Shown: positions 34,035 through 46,315, counted from the first letter of the stretch. The stretch: 64,000 nt of DNA from Epiperipatus broadwayi (GCA_028023455.1 JAQFVV010012416.1:6553594-6617593); one strand, 5' to 3'. The notes: generated by a model not told the origin, from the sequence alone. Made by a program: numbers and translations.

Positions 34035-34042
34035 CACTACAC

Positions 34043-34369
34043 CATACTTTTATTTTGTGTATTGGTTTTTATTTACCACTTTCACACTAATTATTTTTCT
34101 TTGATTGTTTATGCCTTTTGTCAGAGACTCTTAAGGTTATGAATCAGCTTTCTAGCAGATCGTTTAAAATGGTATTACTATAATAAGGTTTGTTCCATTA
34201 AAAATATTTTACATTTTTAAACTTTTATTAACATAATTTTTTTTCTTTGAATAGGAGGAATGCATTCAAAGCTTTATAATGTGTTGTGATATAAATGAAA
34301 TAATACTCATTTAATATGAATTCATCTTATTTAGATTTATTTGTATGTGTGTCTGTGTCTTTGTAATAG
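34043..34369 (+). other. Intron or 5' flank of the exon candidate
   Basis: T-rich sequence approaches the acceptor, ending TGTCTTTGTAATAG. No other features are seen. Confidence 0.5.
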
Positions 34370-34650
34370 GATACTACATTCTCCAGTTAGTGAAACAAGT
34401 TCTTCCAAGAAATCAACAGACTGGGCCATGAAAAATTCCGACGACGAAAGTTCTAATGACAAAGGAGCAAAATGTAAATCTGAAAAAGATGCTAAAAATG
34501 ACAAAGTTAAAGAATCTGATAAAATAGATACAAAGAAAGATGAGAAGAATGAAAATGGTGATGTAAAAAAGGAGATAAAAAAGGAAGAAAGTAAAGAACA
34601 AGAAGAAAGTGATGATGAATTACCAGATTTGGAGCCAAAAACGAAAGGAG
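34370..34650 (+). CDS. Exon candidate of an unidentified gene: acidic/lysine-rich low-complexity protein segment
   Basis: A 281-bp open segment sits between a pyrimidine-rich acceptor ending TTTGTAATAG and a donor GAG|GTAATT. Removing one base at each end leaves 93 codons with no stop. It begins ILHSPVSETSSSKKSTDWAM, runs through a Ser/Asp/Glu/Lys-rich low-complexity stretch with alternating acidic and basic runs, and ends ESDDELPDLEPKTKGG. Such charged stretches are common in disordered parts of nuclear and chromatin proteins, but I do not recognise the gene. It contrasts with its T-rich surroundings in base content and is duplicated at 35715. The end phase fits the exon at 57155. The upstream frame to an ATG at 34341 crosses the presumed acceptor and is not preferred as a start. 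Confidence 0.65.
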
Positions 34651-35714
34651 GTAATTGATTAAATTATTTAAATGTATTAGTAGTAGCAATGTTTTGATGA
34701 TTTACCAGTTGTTGTTTTTTTCACCCAGTTTACTTTACAATTTTTAGTTTTCAAACAATAAGCATAAATCTTCTTTTAAAAATATTGTAATTAAAAATTA
34801 AGATTTAAAATGAGTAGATTTGGTAAAGTTGAATTATCATGTTTTTAATATACAGGCATTGGATTAATTTGTGTGGGTATGTTTCAGTATAATATAAAAC
34901 CTCAAGCTGTACATAGATAATAATCATCAAATATAACACATTTTTATAACATAAATGAAGAAAAACATTGTGGCTTTAGATTTCGGCCCACCCTGTCTTA
35001 ACTGCTTTGCATAGCCCTTATATCATTTCTAAGTTAAAATGTATTAGTAATAAGATGCATGAACTCATTAGAACAGCATGAACCTGTAATTATGCTTTAA
35101 ATCACACCAATGTATTATTGACAAATATTCAAAGAGCTGCCAAGCATTTATAGATAAAGATAAATTTTATTTTGACATAATTATGCCGAGAAAACTTATG
35201 TAGTAATGACATGTGGATAATTGCATGTAATATGAAATCTAAACAGCACCTTTGTAATAATTATCAAAGTGTCAAATGTCAGGAACAACATTATTTTTAA
35301 ACCTTAAATGCAGATGACTGATGACATAAGATGTTACTTTGTATTTCCATAAGTGACAGCCAAAGTTATAAGAGTAGTACCGATTCTGATATTTAATGTT
35401 TGAAGATTGTACAAGTGCTGCTTAAGATTTATTAAGTTAAATCTTGATTGAGTTATATAAAAATATAACTAATATCTGTACTGTATTTATAAATGATCGG
35501 CAACATTTTGTTAATAACACTTTGTTGCCATTCCAAGTTCAACTGTTCCCCAGAGCATCTTACAAATATAAATATATATGTAACTAAACAGGAAATAACT
35601 TAAGCTTCCAATGACTTATTACAATGTAAATAGACTCTCCAAAATATATCATTTTGGTTGATTAGTTCTGGGGAAAAAAAAACCAGGAGAATAAATAAAT
35701 TTATGCTGTAATAG
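34651..35714 (+). other. Presumed intron
   Basis: AT-rich with no coding frame. No repeat is recognised. Confidence 0.4.
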
Positions 35715-35995
35715 GATACTACTCCCCAATCTTATGAAATTAGTTCTGTAAAGAAACCAACAAACAAGTCAAGCATTGAAGAATTCTAAGGATGAGAGTT
35801 CTCAAAAAGTATAAATCTGAAAAAGATGCCACAAGTAGCTTTCTGGTAAAATGAATACTAAGAAAGGCAAGAAAAATAAAACCGGTGATAAAGGTGATCA
35901 TTTTTTTAAAAAGGTACTTAAGAAGAGAAGAAAAGAAAGAGCTAGAAGACAATGATAATGAACTATTAAATTTGAAGCAGAAAAAAAGAAACTAT
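35715..35995 (+). pseudogene. Decayed duplicate of the 34370-34650 exon
   Basis: It begins after TGTAATAG with GATACTAC as the functional exon does. It continues with matching blocks: a GAAA/ATTAGTTCT block, AAGAAACCAAC, GATGAGAGTTCT, AAATCTGAAAAAGATGC, AAAATGAATACTAAGAAAG, and finally GACAATGATAATGAACTATT for the SDDEL part. Stops and frameshifts break the reading frame and the donor GT is lost. It is therefore a tandem exon duplication about 1.3 kb downstream, no longer usable. Confidence 0.8.
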
Positions 35996-36257
35996 CGAAA
36001 TAAGTCATTTGAGTTTTAATGTGATTTTTATAATTAATGTTTTGCTCATTTTTCCCACACCAAAACTAAAAATAATATGATCTACTTGTCCACATTTAAA
36101 TAGTAGAGTATTATAGATAAAGTGTTAATAATATTTAATTGAAGTAATGTAGCACAACAAAACTGCAGCCTTTGCTTTTACATATTAACATAAAATATAC
36201 TTAAGCAGTGTCTGAATATTAGTAGTATCCTGTTACTGTACATGTATTTATTTAAAA

Positions 36258-36565
36258 ATGCAATATGTGGGTAAGAGAACAAACAGATGTTACTGACATT
36301 GTTGAAAGAATTAAAAGTCTGAAGTTGGGCTGGACATATTGCTAGAAGAGGTGATAATAGATGGACAATTGAAATCTTAAACTAGAGTCCAAGAAATTGT
36401 AAAAGACCCAGAAAGAGACCACAGGTGGGATGGACAGATGAAATAAGAAAGTGTGCAGAGGTGATGTGGAGAAGAGAGGCTAGATATCAGAGAAGTTGAA
36501 TTGAACTTGGAGAGATCTTCCTCCTGCAATGAATTGATAATGGTCGATAATGATGATGATGAATT
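36258..36565 (+). pseudogene. RTE LINE 3'-end fragment
   Basis: It matches the RTE C-terminal region (NMWVREQTDVTDIVERIK, then HIARRGDNRWTIEI) with frameshifts. It ends with the 3' tail GATAATGATGATGATGAA. It lies within the presumed intron. Confidence 0.85.
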
Positions 36566-36721
36566 AAATAAATATAAAAGTTAGAAAATTTACTTAAAAA
36601 TCGTATTAATATCACTGATTTAAAAACTATTTCAAAGTTAACATTTATTTTGCCTTTACTTGCTTTGACTTTAAAAAAAAAAACAATTAGAATCTTTTTT
36701 AGCTAATAATTTTAAAGGTAA

Positions 36722-36940
36722 AGCGCACTTAGAAAGAGGCTTTTTTAAAACATAATTTAAAGTGAGTGGTCTATCCTCACGCTTTCACTTCCGGTACTTA
36801 AGATTTGCCCATATATAAGCATTTGGGTCGGAAAGAATAAGTGGATTCATTTTATTCTTTCCTAAATACTATGTATCTTGTGTTGGGAGTGAAAGTATTC
36901 ATTTATTATTAACACTCGTAAAAAGCGCATGCATAATAGC
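36722..36940. mobile_element. Single-arm remnant of the F1 foldback family
   Basis: It aligns with the right arm of 3847-4412: CACGCTTTCACTTCC, ACTTAAGATTTGCCCATA, a GCATTTGGGT block, then AAAGCGCATG. Confidence 0.7.
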
Positions 36941-37553
36941 TTGAAAAGGCTGATCTTTAATTTATTATAATTAAGGTTGTTATTTTTATGATCAGTTGAG
37001 TAGCCAGTAGAGAAAATTTGACAATATTTTTTAATACTCAAGAATTTCATTTTTGCAAACTTGTAACAACTTTTATTTACTTATTTTATTACTATTTTCA
37101 TTATTAAGTTACATGGTCTTTTAACATTTTAAAATTGAAGCATTTTTTTTTTGTCTGAAAAATTTAAGTGGGTAGTATTTTTCATCTTGTTGCAATGAAA
37201 AATGCCCGTTGTAGAATATACTTGCTCTCAGCATTCAGAAGTTTATTTATTTTTAAATGTAACTTTTAATTTCAGTTGGTCAGTTACTATTTTTTATGTA
37301 AGTTCTAAGTTACCTTTGATATTGTATTGTATTTTCAAATAGCATGTAATATCTACATTTTATTCACTTTTTTATAATTGCTATTTTTATATTTAATTTA
37401 TTATTGTCTTCATATATATATAGAAAATGGTATAGAATAATTGTGTATAAATATGTTATAAAATAATATGAAAAAAAAAATAAACGTATCCACTAACTTA
37501 ATAATTTTTATTAATCATTTATTAGACTAGAGATTAATCACTTAATCCTTAAT
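36941..37553. other. AT-rich intron-like spacer
   Basis: No gene or repeat is recognised. Confidence 0.4.
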
Positions 37554-37844
37554 ATTTTTGTAGTGTAATTTTCATTACATCACTCTCACACCAAATACTG
37601 GTTTCTATCCACTGTTATCATCTTATGGATTGGTATAATCATAAACATATGACCATAGACATGTGAAAAAGGTGTGTGAGTACTAGTTTAGCATGAAATG
37701 TGCATCTTGGGGAATCACATCTTGTTCACATGTCTTTGGTCATATGTTCATGATTACATCCCTCCACAAAATGTTAAAAGCAGATAGAAACCAGTCCCTA
37801 TCTTGCATAAGAGTAAAGTAATGAAAATTATTCTACAGAAATAT
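37554..37844. repeat. Inverted-repeat MITE, about 290 bp
   Basis: TGTAGTGTAATTTTCATTAC at the left and GTAATGAAAATTATTCTACA at the right are inverted. Inner inverted words are ACTGGTTTCTATC / GATAGAAACCAGT and CATATGACCATAGACATGTG / CACATGTCTTTGGTCATATG. Confidence 0.8.
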
Positions 37845-38322
37845 TATCCATTAAATGTTTGAAACTATATTTGTGTGGGTGTGTGTGTGATTATCCATTA
37901 AGAACAGTTTTATGTCTTTTTGATTTTTGAATCTTCATTTCACGAAGCTGTGAAATCATATTGTTTGAAGGCTTGTTGATCAAGTGTCTTTTATATATTG
38001 AATTAGGAACAGTGCATACAGCAAATTCTTCATCCATCATTTTTCAAGTGACTGAAGCAAATAAACAATAGATCTATAAAAATAATTATTCAGAAGTCTA
38101 TAAATATAATACTGTTTAACAAAATAAATAGTTATAATACAGTTTAATAATTATGCAACAAAATGCTGTAAAAACATAAAATTCATCTTAATAGCTAGCT
38201 TTAAATGTAACCCAGATATTATAATTCAAATTATTCTGCAGTTATTATTTTTAAAATGTTTCTGTCTATATATAAGCACAACATAGGTATATAAAATTTT
38301 AATATCATTGCAATTAAATATG
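37845..38322. other. AT-rich intron-like spacer
   Basis: Nothing recognised beyond a short TG run. Confidence 0.4.
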
Positions 38323-38922
38323 TGTTATGTTTGGTCTGGATTACGGACCCAACCTACAGAAAACAATAGTAACCCCAATATTATAATTAATATAATATTT
38401 ATTATATTTACATATATGTCTAATACAGATTAATATAGTTCTACTGCGTAATCTTGGATCCGAGTCTTAACAATCTACCGCTTCCAGCTGCCTCACAGGT
38501 AGAGAAAACGACTCTTCCAGCTGTACCAAACAGTATGCCTTGAGTCGGCAGTAGTCTTAGCAGTGTCCAATCCTTATGTGGACTTGCCTAGCTGCATGGA
38601 CAAATAGTGTATTGCTATCGTAAGAATGCTTACTGCTGTTTAAGTTAGCAGGGCTTCTCCTGGAGAACGTGTATCATCTTTGTAGGTTATACAGATGTTC
38701 TCTTCTTTTCCTCCAAAAAGGCAGACCATTTGTAGCCAGATCCCTGACCTCACTGGAGCATTCAGATTCAGCAATCATCACTGCTTATTGGCCTGAACTA
38801 ATCATTTCCTATGTGTTTAGCTGTACATCAGCCTATTAGTCAGCAGCAAACAATGCGTAATCCAATCAGATAAAGAAGGAATCTGGAACAGTCCACTTGT
38901 AAGGGAAAGGAAAACTATAACA
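38323..38922. mobile_element. Probable solo LTR, about 600 bp
   Basis: It starts TGTTATG and ends CTATAACA (TG...CA with a 6-bp TGTTAT/ATAACA inversion). The flanks are ATATG and ATATA, a 5-bp duplication with one mismatch. The right half is distinctly more GC-rich than the host DNA. No coding sequence lies inside and no second copy flanks it, so it would be an LTR left after recombination. Orientation is unknown. Confidence 0.55.
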
Positions 38923-39978
38923 ATATATTTTAAAAATCAGAATAAATATTGGATATAGTGATTAGATAAGATTACTTTTTTTAATATAAATAATTTTATC
39001 TAATTATTTATTTATTATTAAATTAAATTGATATTTATTTGCTTTGAATAAAATTTTAAATTTAATTAATCATCAAAAATCTAAAGCATTTATTTATAAG
39101 ACCTTTAATCATTTCTAGTAATAAAAAAGATATCAGAAATAGTTATCTCTGGATTACTCTATAAGATTTAAATGAAAGATCGAAGGAATACAATTGTTTT
39201 TTTTTTAATAAAATGTCATTTCAAATTTTAAAAATATTTTATCAAGATTGTGATTTGTTAACAATTGATGTGAAATACTTCTGTCCGAAAAATAAGGGAT
39301 TAATAAAATTAAATAACCCATATTTCCGTGTCATTGATATCTGCAGTAAAAATGAATATAATGGATTGAGAGAATTCACTGTACTAACTACAAATATATA
39401 AAATTAAAAGCATTGGAAAGTGAGTGTAGATGGTGACACTTTTTGTATTTAATGAAATTTCTGATTAGATTCATTCAGTTTTTACATTTCCACTCATAAG
39501 CATATCCCATGAATCATTTTATAATATTTTTATCCAATTTTTTATTTCATCTATTGTTTTAAAGATTCTCAAACTACTTCCATTTGTCAATTTTCTGTTG
39601 TTATTTTTTTTTCTTTAAAATATTACTCATTGTTCCCTCAATTTTTAATTTTGCTTTTTAATCCTCTTTTACTATTTATCTATCCTTCAATATTACTAAT
39701 TTTACTGACATGTTTTTTTATTACATATATATCGAACAAATTAAAAAATAATCTAAATATATTGATTACTGTAATCAGGCATAAGAATTATAGATTATTT
39801 AGTAAAAATCCAAATTAACAATTGCATGTAAATAAGACAAAACAACCATCAAAAGATTCTTTGCGTGACAAAGTTGTTGATTGTTAGTCAGTGAGGATTT
39901 AGATAGTTTTCCATTTTATATTTACCCTCTATATAAGAATAGCTAGATACTCATTAACTAACCTTTATGTGTCAACTA
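38923..39978. other. AT-rich intron-like spacer
   Basis: The frame 39213-39401 (62 codons) has no splice context I can support. Confidence 0.35.
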
Positions 39979-40126
39979 AGTTGATTGTAGACTGGCTACC
40001 TGAAAAAAAAGAAAAGAATCCTATGCTCAATTGGAATCTGAAAAAGTTTTTTATTTGATCTGGATTTGAATCCCAGATTATTGGCATAGCATGCTGGTGT
40101 GCTATCATTGCATCATGAGACTTTTG
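39979..40126 (-). mobile_element. tRNA-derived SINE (family S2)
   Basis: On the minus strand it has an A-box-like TGATAGCACACCAGC and a B-box GGATTCAAATCC, followed by an A/T-rich body ending at GTAGCCAGTCTACA. Relatives are at 49254-49515 and 58020-58140. Confidence 0.55.
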
Positions 40127-41583
40127 TAACAGATGTATATATATTTGTTTAATATGTATACAGTACATTTAAAATGAAAATAATATCAGAAACTAGTAAT
40201 AAATTATAAACAAACTCAGTAATTTATTTGGATGAAATACCAATTTGTTATTTTCAGCTAACTATGGTATTTTAAGGCTTTACTGAATACTTTCTGAATT
40301 CCCAAAGATTTAGGAGCAATATAACCGTCGTAAGATGCAGTTCCGTACTGCATAGCACTTAAAGTAATAATTAGCCAGCAGATTTTTTTTCTTTTTTTTT
40401 TAAGGAATAAATAACATTTACAGCAGTGTTAAAATACAACTATATAATGTTAATGACAAAGCCTATATACAAAATAGAATGTAAACTAATTTTTAAAAAA
40501 AAGGAATTTAATTTTTTTTATTTATGAAAAATGATTTGATTTTTTTAAATACAAAACAATAAAGTTTTACACACGTACTGTGTTTTGCATCTTAATTATT
40601 TTGTCATATAGCTTGAAATATTGTTATGCTAAAATAAATTGAGTATTTCGAGGGAGAGAATATAATGGCAATTTATACCACTGATGATCAAATGTTCTTA
40701 CTTGATCATAATACTCTATTGTCTATTTACCTGCCTTCAGGCAGAGACCTTTCATACATATAAATTTTTCTGCTCATGTGATGGATAAAGATAGATCATT
40801 AATTTTGATGTTGTTATTTTATATCTGCCCACCAATGTAATTATAACTGGCATATTTAACTAAAAATTTTTATAATAAATATTTTTTTTTGTTGATACCA
40901 TTTGTTCTATATAATATTAATATATATTGAATTACTAAACATGTAACATATTAGAAAAAATTTATTAAATATGTTTTATTTAATGCCATGTTATAATTTT
41001 TAAGTGAATATCAATATATTTATAACTATATACTCTCATTTTATGTGTTGACCTTTGTTGACTCAAATCATTTCTCCAATAGGAAAAAAACTGGAGGAAT
41101 TCACCTATGGTGGACTCTTGATCCATTGGCTATGCATATGATGTTTTTCTATATTCATCATTTTTATTCTTTGATCCTGAATTCAGAATCATACAAATGT
41201 TTCTCATAAAATATGCATCGATTGTTTTTTGAATTGACAGGAAGATTTTTCTGGTATCTATCATTAACAAAATATGTTATCAATGCAATATTTTTCAGCA
41301 TGAATTTATATTTTTTTTAAAAAATTTGAATCAACATTTTTTTATTTTATTAAAAATAATAACAATTCTCTACGTTTACACATACAGTTGCATTCTGAAT
41401 ATATATATAAATACATGAAAGCAGTCAACACTTGAATAATATCAATCTCAATCTGTCTAGCCTTGCGCATTATTAGCTTTACATATATATACACAGCACA
41501 TATGGTTGGGGATGAAGGTGATTTCTTAATGCCTGTTGCAAACAAAAATATGGCACTAGATAAATAAATAACTCACATGTATA
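40127..41583. other. AT-rich intron-like spacer
   Basis: The stretch 40290-40380 is slightly richer in GC but has no convincing exon boundaries. Confidence 0.35.
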
Positions 41584-42080
41584 TATAATTATTTCGTGCA
41601 ATATCAATCCAAAATACAGTAAATAAATATTTTAAATATACATTATTCAGAAGTACTTTCAACTAGCTCAGTAGTCGTTGTCAACTATTCAAAATTCAAA
41701 AAGAATATTACAACTATATATCATATAAACATTTTCCCCACAATTCATCAATTTTATAATTCCCACAATGCACTAATCTTAACATTCGCTGCTTGTCTAT
41801 TAATCAAATGTTGTTTATGTTTATTAATCAATAAAGCCTTCCTAATTATAAACATAAACAACATTTTGTTAAAAGACAAGCAGCGAATGTTAAGATTAGT
41901 GAATTATAAAATTGATGAATTGTGGGGGAAGTATTTATTTGACGTATTGTTGTAACGTTATTTTTGAATTTTGAATAGTTGACAACGACTACTGAGCTAG
42001 TTGAAAGTACTTCTGAATAAAGTATATTTAAAATATTTATTTATTGTATTTTGGATTGATATTGTGTGAAATAATTATAT
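41584..42080. mobile_element. Foldback element, about 500 bp
   Basis: The arms are over 200 bp, from ATAATTATTTCGTGCAATATC at the left (pairing with GATATTGTGTGAAATAATTAT at the right) inward through ACTAGCTCAGTAGTCGTTGT and TAACATTCGCTGCTTGTCT. The centre is about 41820-41840. The right arm has a short extra segment near 41930-41955. Confidence 0.85.
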
Positions 42081-42106
42081 TTTTATAATAACTTTTAATA
42101 CAGATA

Positions 42107-42243
42107 TATGTAATAATTTCTAGAATCTGGTGTTAACTTTTAACACCATTTTTTTTTATTAACTTAATCAACCATTTTGCAATAAAATAAAAAAAAGCCA
42201 ACAAACTAGAAGTTAATGTTAGCTTCTAGAAATTATTACATAT
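42107..42243. repeat. Short inverted-repeat element
   Basis: TGTAATAATTTCTAGAA at the left is matched by TTCTAGAAATTATTACA at the right (about 137 bp overall), with a second inverted pair TTAAC/GTTAA inside. It begins 27 bp after the foldback. Confidence 0.75.
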
Positions 42244-44039
42244 TAAATAAATGTCATTATTAATTTATATATAAATAAAAGATTTAATTTTTGTCCTCAC
42301 CATTTTCTGATTTTACTACAAGTTTAAAAAGAAGCATTTTTGGTTTATTTATCTGCACTTTGCTATCCAAAATTTTAATATTTTCAGAAATAATTAAATT
42401 ATTAAAATTTATCATAAGCAAATAATGTCTATTTATTTCTCATTTTTTAATTAATAAATTAATGATTAAACAAAATGATGGTGGTGTAAAAAAAATAACA
42501 ATTTTGTATAATTATTATATATGCACATACTCTTTTGCCAATAATATATGAAATGTTTTTAATCAATTATATTTAAAAGTTTATGAAAAATTATGATTTG
42601 AAATGTACAAATAAACATTAAGTGGCTTTTTATTTAGAATTTTTATTAGACTTAAACATTCAATTATTTTTAGTATCTATTGCTTATTTTCTCTCGTCTT
42701 TTGAAAAAGAATGGTTCAAGCATTTACTTAATTGATAGAGCATCATCGAATGTTAAAGTATTTCAAAAATATTATCTTATAATATATAAAATGAAGTTGA
42801 TAATTTTCAATACATTATTTATTTTAAAATTTTTCTAAAATTACCATTGCACTTTTAACTTGTACATGAAATTAAAGACAATTAAATTTTTTTTTTTTTT
42901 TATAAAAATGATTTGAATTTTTTTTTTTTAACTCAACTAAATTCAAAAGCTTCTTTTATTCTTCTATTTTTAAAAAAAAATTAATGTTTATTAACTATTT
43001 CAATGAAGTTATGATAAATTTATTCTTTGCAAGTGTTTATAACATTAAGTTTATTTTTAATTAAAAACAGTGAAACGTATTTGCCCATATATTTTATCTG
43101 TTTTATTTGATCTCTTATAATTATCCCATATAAATAGGGGGGGGGGTTCTTTTTTACAACATAAATCAGTGATAAATGATATTCCTCATACAACTTTTTC
43201 AGGATTGATAGTTTTTATTAACATTTAAAATGATATTCAATACACTTAACTCAGTCCTTTTTCTTTGGAGTAAGTAAAAATTTGGCAACTGTGCTTTTTG
43301 AGATTAATTCTTTGTTATGAATCACAATAAGTGCTCATTTTTAAGTTTTCATACTCTTGTGCATTACACTTTATCTTGTTATGTTATATATATATTTACT
43401 ATTAAACTAAGAATCACTACTCGTTCTAATGCTATCTGCTGTAATCTTGAGTAAACAATGATTACTAGACACTCTAATGTATTTAAATTTTCGTCCTAAG
43501 ATTGGTTCTGGCTTTTGCTTTTATATATGAGGCTTTGGGATTCAATCTGCAACAGCTACATGTTTTATAATGTAATTGCTACAACTGGTGTCTTATACCA
43601 CCCATGAGAAATGTGTTATTTTATGATGTAATCAACATTCCAAATGGGTATTTAAAATAAATAAAACAACTAAAAATAATTTTAATACAATTTACTTCAG
43701 ACTGGAATATTTAGTATACATTTTTGTTATGTGCTCCATCCAGATCAGCTTGCTGCATTTTCTGCAGACATAAAAAGTTTTTATTTTTGACTGGGCTCGG
43801 TTATTAAATTAAGATCAGTTATAACAGTGCAATAAATTTGAATTTTTTTTATTGTATAGTATTACTTGCAAAAAAATTTATAATATTTGTATTAAAAAAT
43901 AGAAAAATATAAACAGCTTTCAAAAAAGATGGAGAAATAAAATTAGTTACCTTTAGAGTATAACCGGTATGTGATACTGCTGTTGCAAAATAATAGGCCT
44001 AAATATATGCAATGTGAGAAAAATGCATACTAATCAAAG
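42244..44039. other. AT-rich intron-like spacer
   Basis: No frames or repeats are recognised; an isolated run of nine G is at about 43138-43146. Confidence 0.4.
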
Positions 44040-44265
44040 TGTATGAAAATGTGTTGTATGATATAGTTCTCGATCCATATGGATTAAAAATGCTACTTTA
44101 ATCTCCATTTTACTATTCTAGCTAAAAACTTGAAATTCCTATCAGCCTATAGTTTTAAACCCAAATCAACCTGTTAGTATATATAGTTCTGACACAATTC
44201 AATATCTATATATTTTAGTATCTTCAATTCTGTATAACTGTTAGGTACCTATATCCTCCGGATGG
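44040..44265 (-). mobile_element. Possible old fragment of the hammerhead-type element
   Basis: It aligns patchily with 32160-32330 (CTGACACAATTCAATATCTA against CTGAACTCAGTTCAGCACCC; TTTTAGTATCTTC against TTTTGGTGTCTTT). The ribozyme region is absent. Confidence 0.35.
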
Positions 44266-45158
44266 GAGTGTAATGACAGCAAATCACTTAATTCTTCAGC
44301 ACACAATAATATATGATAAACCAAGAGTGACCTCTCAATCTAGTGCATTCTATTGTTGCATTTAAATCCTGATTTTTAGAGAATAAGGTATCTACTATTA
44401 ATACAGAGTTAAAGATAGTAGAATATATCAATATTAAACTGAGATCAGGTCTATATAATTCAAGTAGGTTAACTTGGGATCAAAAAAACTGCAGATTGTT
44501 AAGAATTCCAGGTCATTAGCTTGACTAGTAAATTGGAGTTAAAGATGGTTCCTGGATGCTTGAGTGCAGGGCTTTCAATTTTAAATCCCAAATCCTTATT
44601 GATAAAGGCAAATGCAATAGTGTCCAAGCTTTCATTAGGTGGCATTAGAGTAGAGAGCTATTCTTGGGGTATTATATCATGTGGCTAGAGAATTGAATGA
44701 TTTGTTGTTGGTAAATTTAATGTTGTGCCAAATTTATTGACACATGAAAAGATGATGAAATAAAAGTTTTCATGGTCTAGCTATCACATTTTTATGTACA
44801 TAGCATGATGATGTGGTCATGAAATGCTTTAAGTCTTGAAAGATCTTTTTAAAATTTTAATCATGATTTTTAAGATACTTCAATTAAGGTTTAGATTGTT
44901 ACAAATAGTCATTAAAATTATACATATTTTATTAATAGTAAATGCTGATTATTTTGAGTTGTATTTAAAGCTAATATACTTCAGAGAATAATAATCATTA
45001 ACTTGCTGTTATCCATAATTTTTAATAGCATCCTATGGTTTTCCTACATATATCATTTTTGTTCTTTATCATTTTTTTGTTGTTTTTTTTTTGGAAAATA
45101 TTTGCAGGACTATTAATTTACTAAAAAATTACCACAACTTTCTACAAATTGTTTTTCA
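44266..45158. other. Intron-like spacer
   Basis: No gene supported. Confidence 0.4.
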
Positions 45159-45226
45159 CAGAGGCAAAACTCTCCATATTCTGGCTTGAACTGAGTGACA
45201 CTACTGTATGGAGAGTTTTGCCTCTG
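45159..45226. repeat. Short foldback derived from the hammerhead-type element ends
   Basis: CAGAGGCAAAACTCTCCATA and its exact complement bracket a 28-bp centre. The same terminal words appear in 31961-32489 and 58851-58967. AACAGCTTGTGT follows here and at 58973. Confidence 0.8.
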
Positions 45227-45337
45227 AAAAACAGCTTGTGTAAGTATAATGTGATGGTTGATGTTTTTTCTACAAACTGTTATGTTATATTTTATTCAAA
45301 TTTATTTTTAGTAATATGGACTTTATCTTCTTCATTT

Positions 45338-45444
45338 TTTTTTTTTCTCATGTGTCATAGCATCAGCCAGGAAGCGAACCCGCTAACCCGGGACAACTGC
45401 TTGTAAAGCAGCTATCGCTGACCTCTTGACCACCAATGCTTGAC
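45338..45444 (-). mobile_element. tRNA-Val-like SINE (family S1) with 15-bp target duplication
   Basis: On the minus strand the head reads GTGGTCAAGAGGTCAGCG, then CTGC-TTTACAA-GCAG (an anticodon arm with TAC), and a B-box GGGTTCGCTTCC, then GCTATGACACATGAG and a poly-A-type tail. TTATCTTCTTCATTT flanks both sides (45323-45337 and 45445-45459). It is too diverged in the D and acceptor stems to be a functional tRNA gene. Confidence 0.85.
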
Positions 45445-45459
45445 TTATCTTCTTCATTT

Positions 45460-46315
45460 AAAAAAAAAAACATAGTTAAAGTACATTACTGTTAATTATG
45501 CATTGTGTTTGTAATTAAGGAAATGTTTAGAAAGCTGTTTAAAAACTTATTTCAAACAATCATAGTAAATTGATATTTTAGATACTCTTTAAAAAGGGGG
45601 GGGGTACATTTTTCAGGGAGTGTTGATTATTTATTATGTATGTGTTTGTTTATTTTAAAAACAAATTAATATTTAAGTAAGCAGTAATTAACTTTTATTG
45701 ATTTTAAAAATATATAATAAATTTTATTATGATATAAGCAGGCATTAATGTACTGTATAATGATCTCATATTAAAAAAAAAAAAAAACATTTTTGAATTA
45801 AAATTATCATCTAATATTAAATTGAAACCCAAGCAATTGCAACTCCCAATTTGTTAGCTATATATAAACTAATAGTTAAACAATAATAAATTATGAAAAG
45901 AGTACAATGGTAATCAATAAATAATATCTTAATTTATTGATGTTTTATTACTAGTTTATACCTAGCTCATTGGGATTGCTGTTATCTCCATTTCAGTTCC
46001 ATATCATTAAGCTAGCGATTATTTATAGTATCATCTAATATTACTGATTCTTTACAAATAATTAAGCAGTTGTGTAAGAAAACCTTACAGGATTCAATCT
46101 TAGCCATTTCAAATAGATATGACAATCCTTTAAAATAGTTAATTGCAAAATAATGATCTCTTCAACAGTCCTTCCTTTATAGACAAACAGTGAAGGAAAA
46201 GGCATGGATATTTTTTATCTATTTATTTTTATTCTCCGGTTATGAATAACTTAATTTACCAAACCAATATTCAATGATTAGCTGACTTGTTTTTGATTAT
46301 ATATCTGGGATTTGG
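45460..46315. other. AT-rich intron-like spacer
   Basis: An isolated run of eight G is at about 45596-45603; no gene is recognised. Confidence 0.4.

Noticed and set aside
34413-34689. Minus-strand frames opposite the 34370 exon
   Set aside because: They are shadows of the low-complexity plus-strand exon (runs of F, L, I, H).
39213-39401. A 62-codon frame with balanced composition
   Set aside because: No acceptor or donor in phase and no similarity to the exon candidates.
45338-45444. A tRNA-Val gene (TAC anticodon arm) on the minus strand
   Set aside because: The acceptor and D stems do not pair convincingly, it carries a SINE-type tail and a 15-bp target duplication, and related copies exist.
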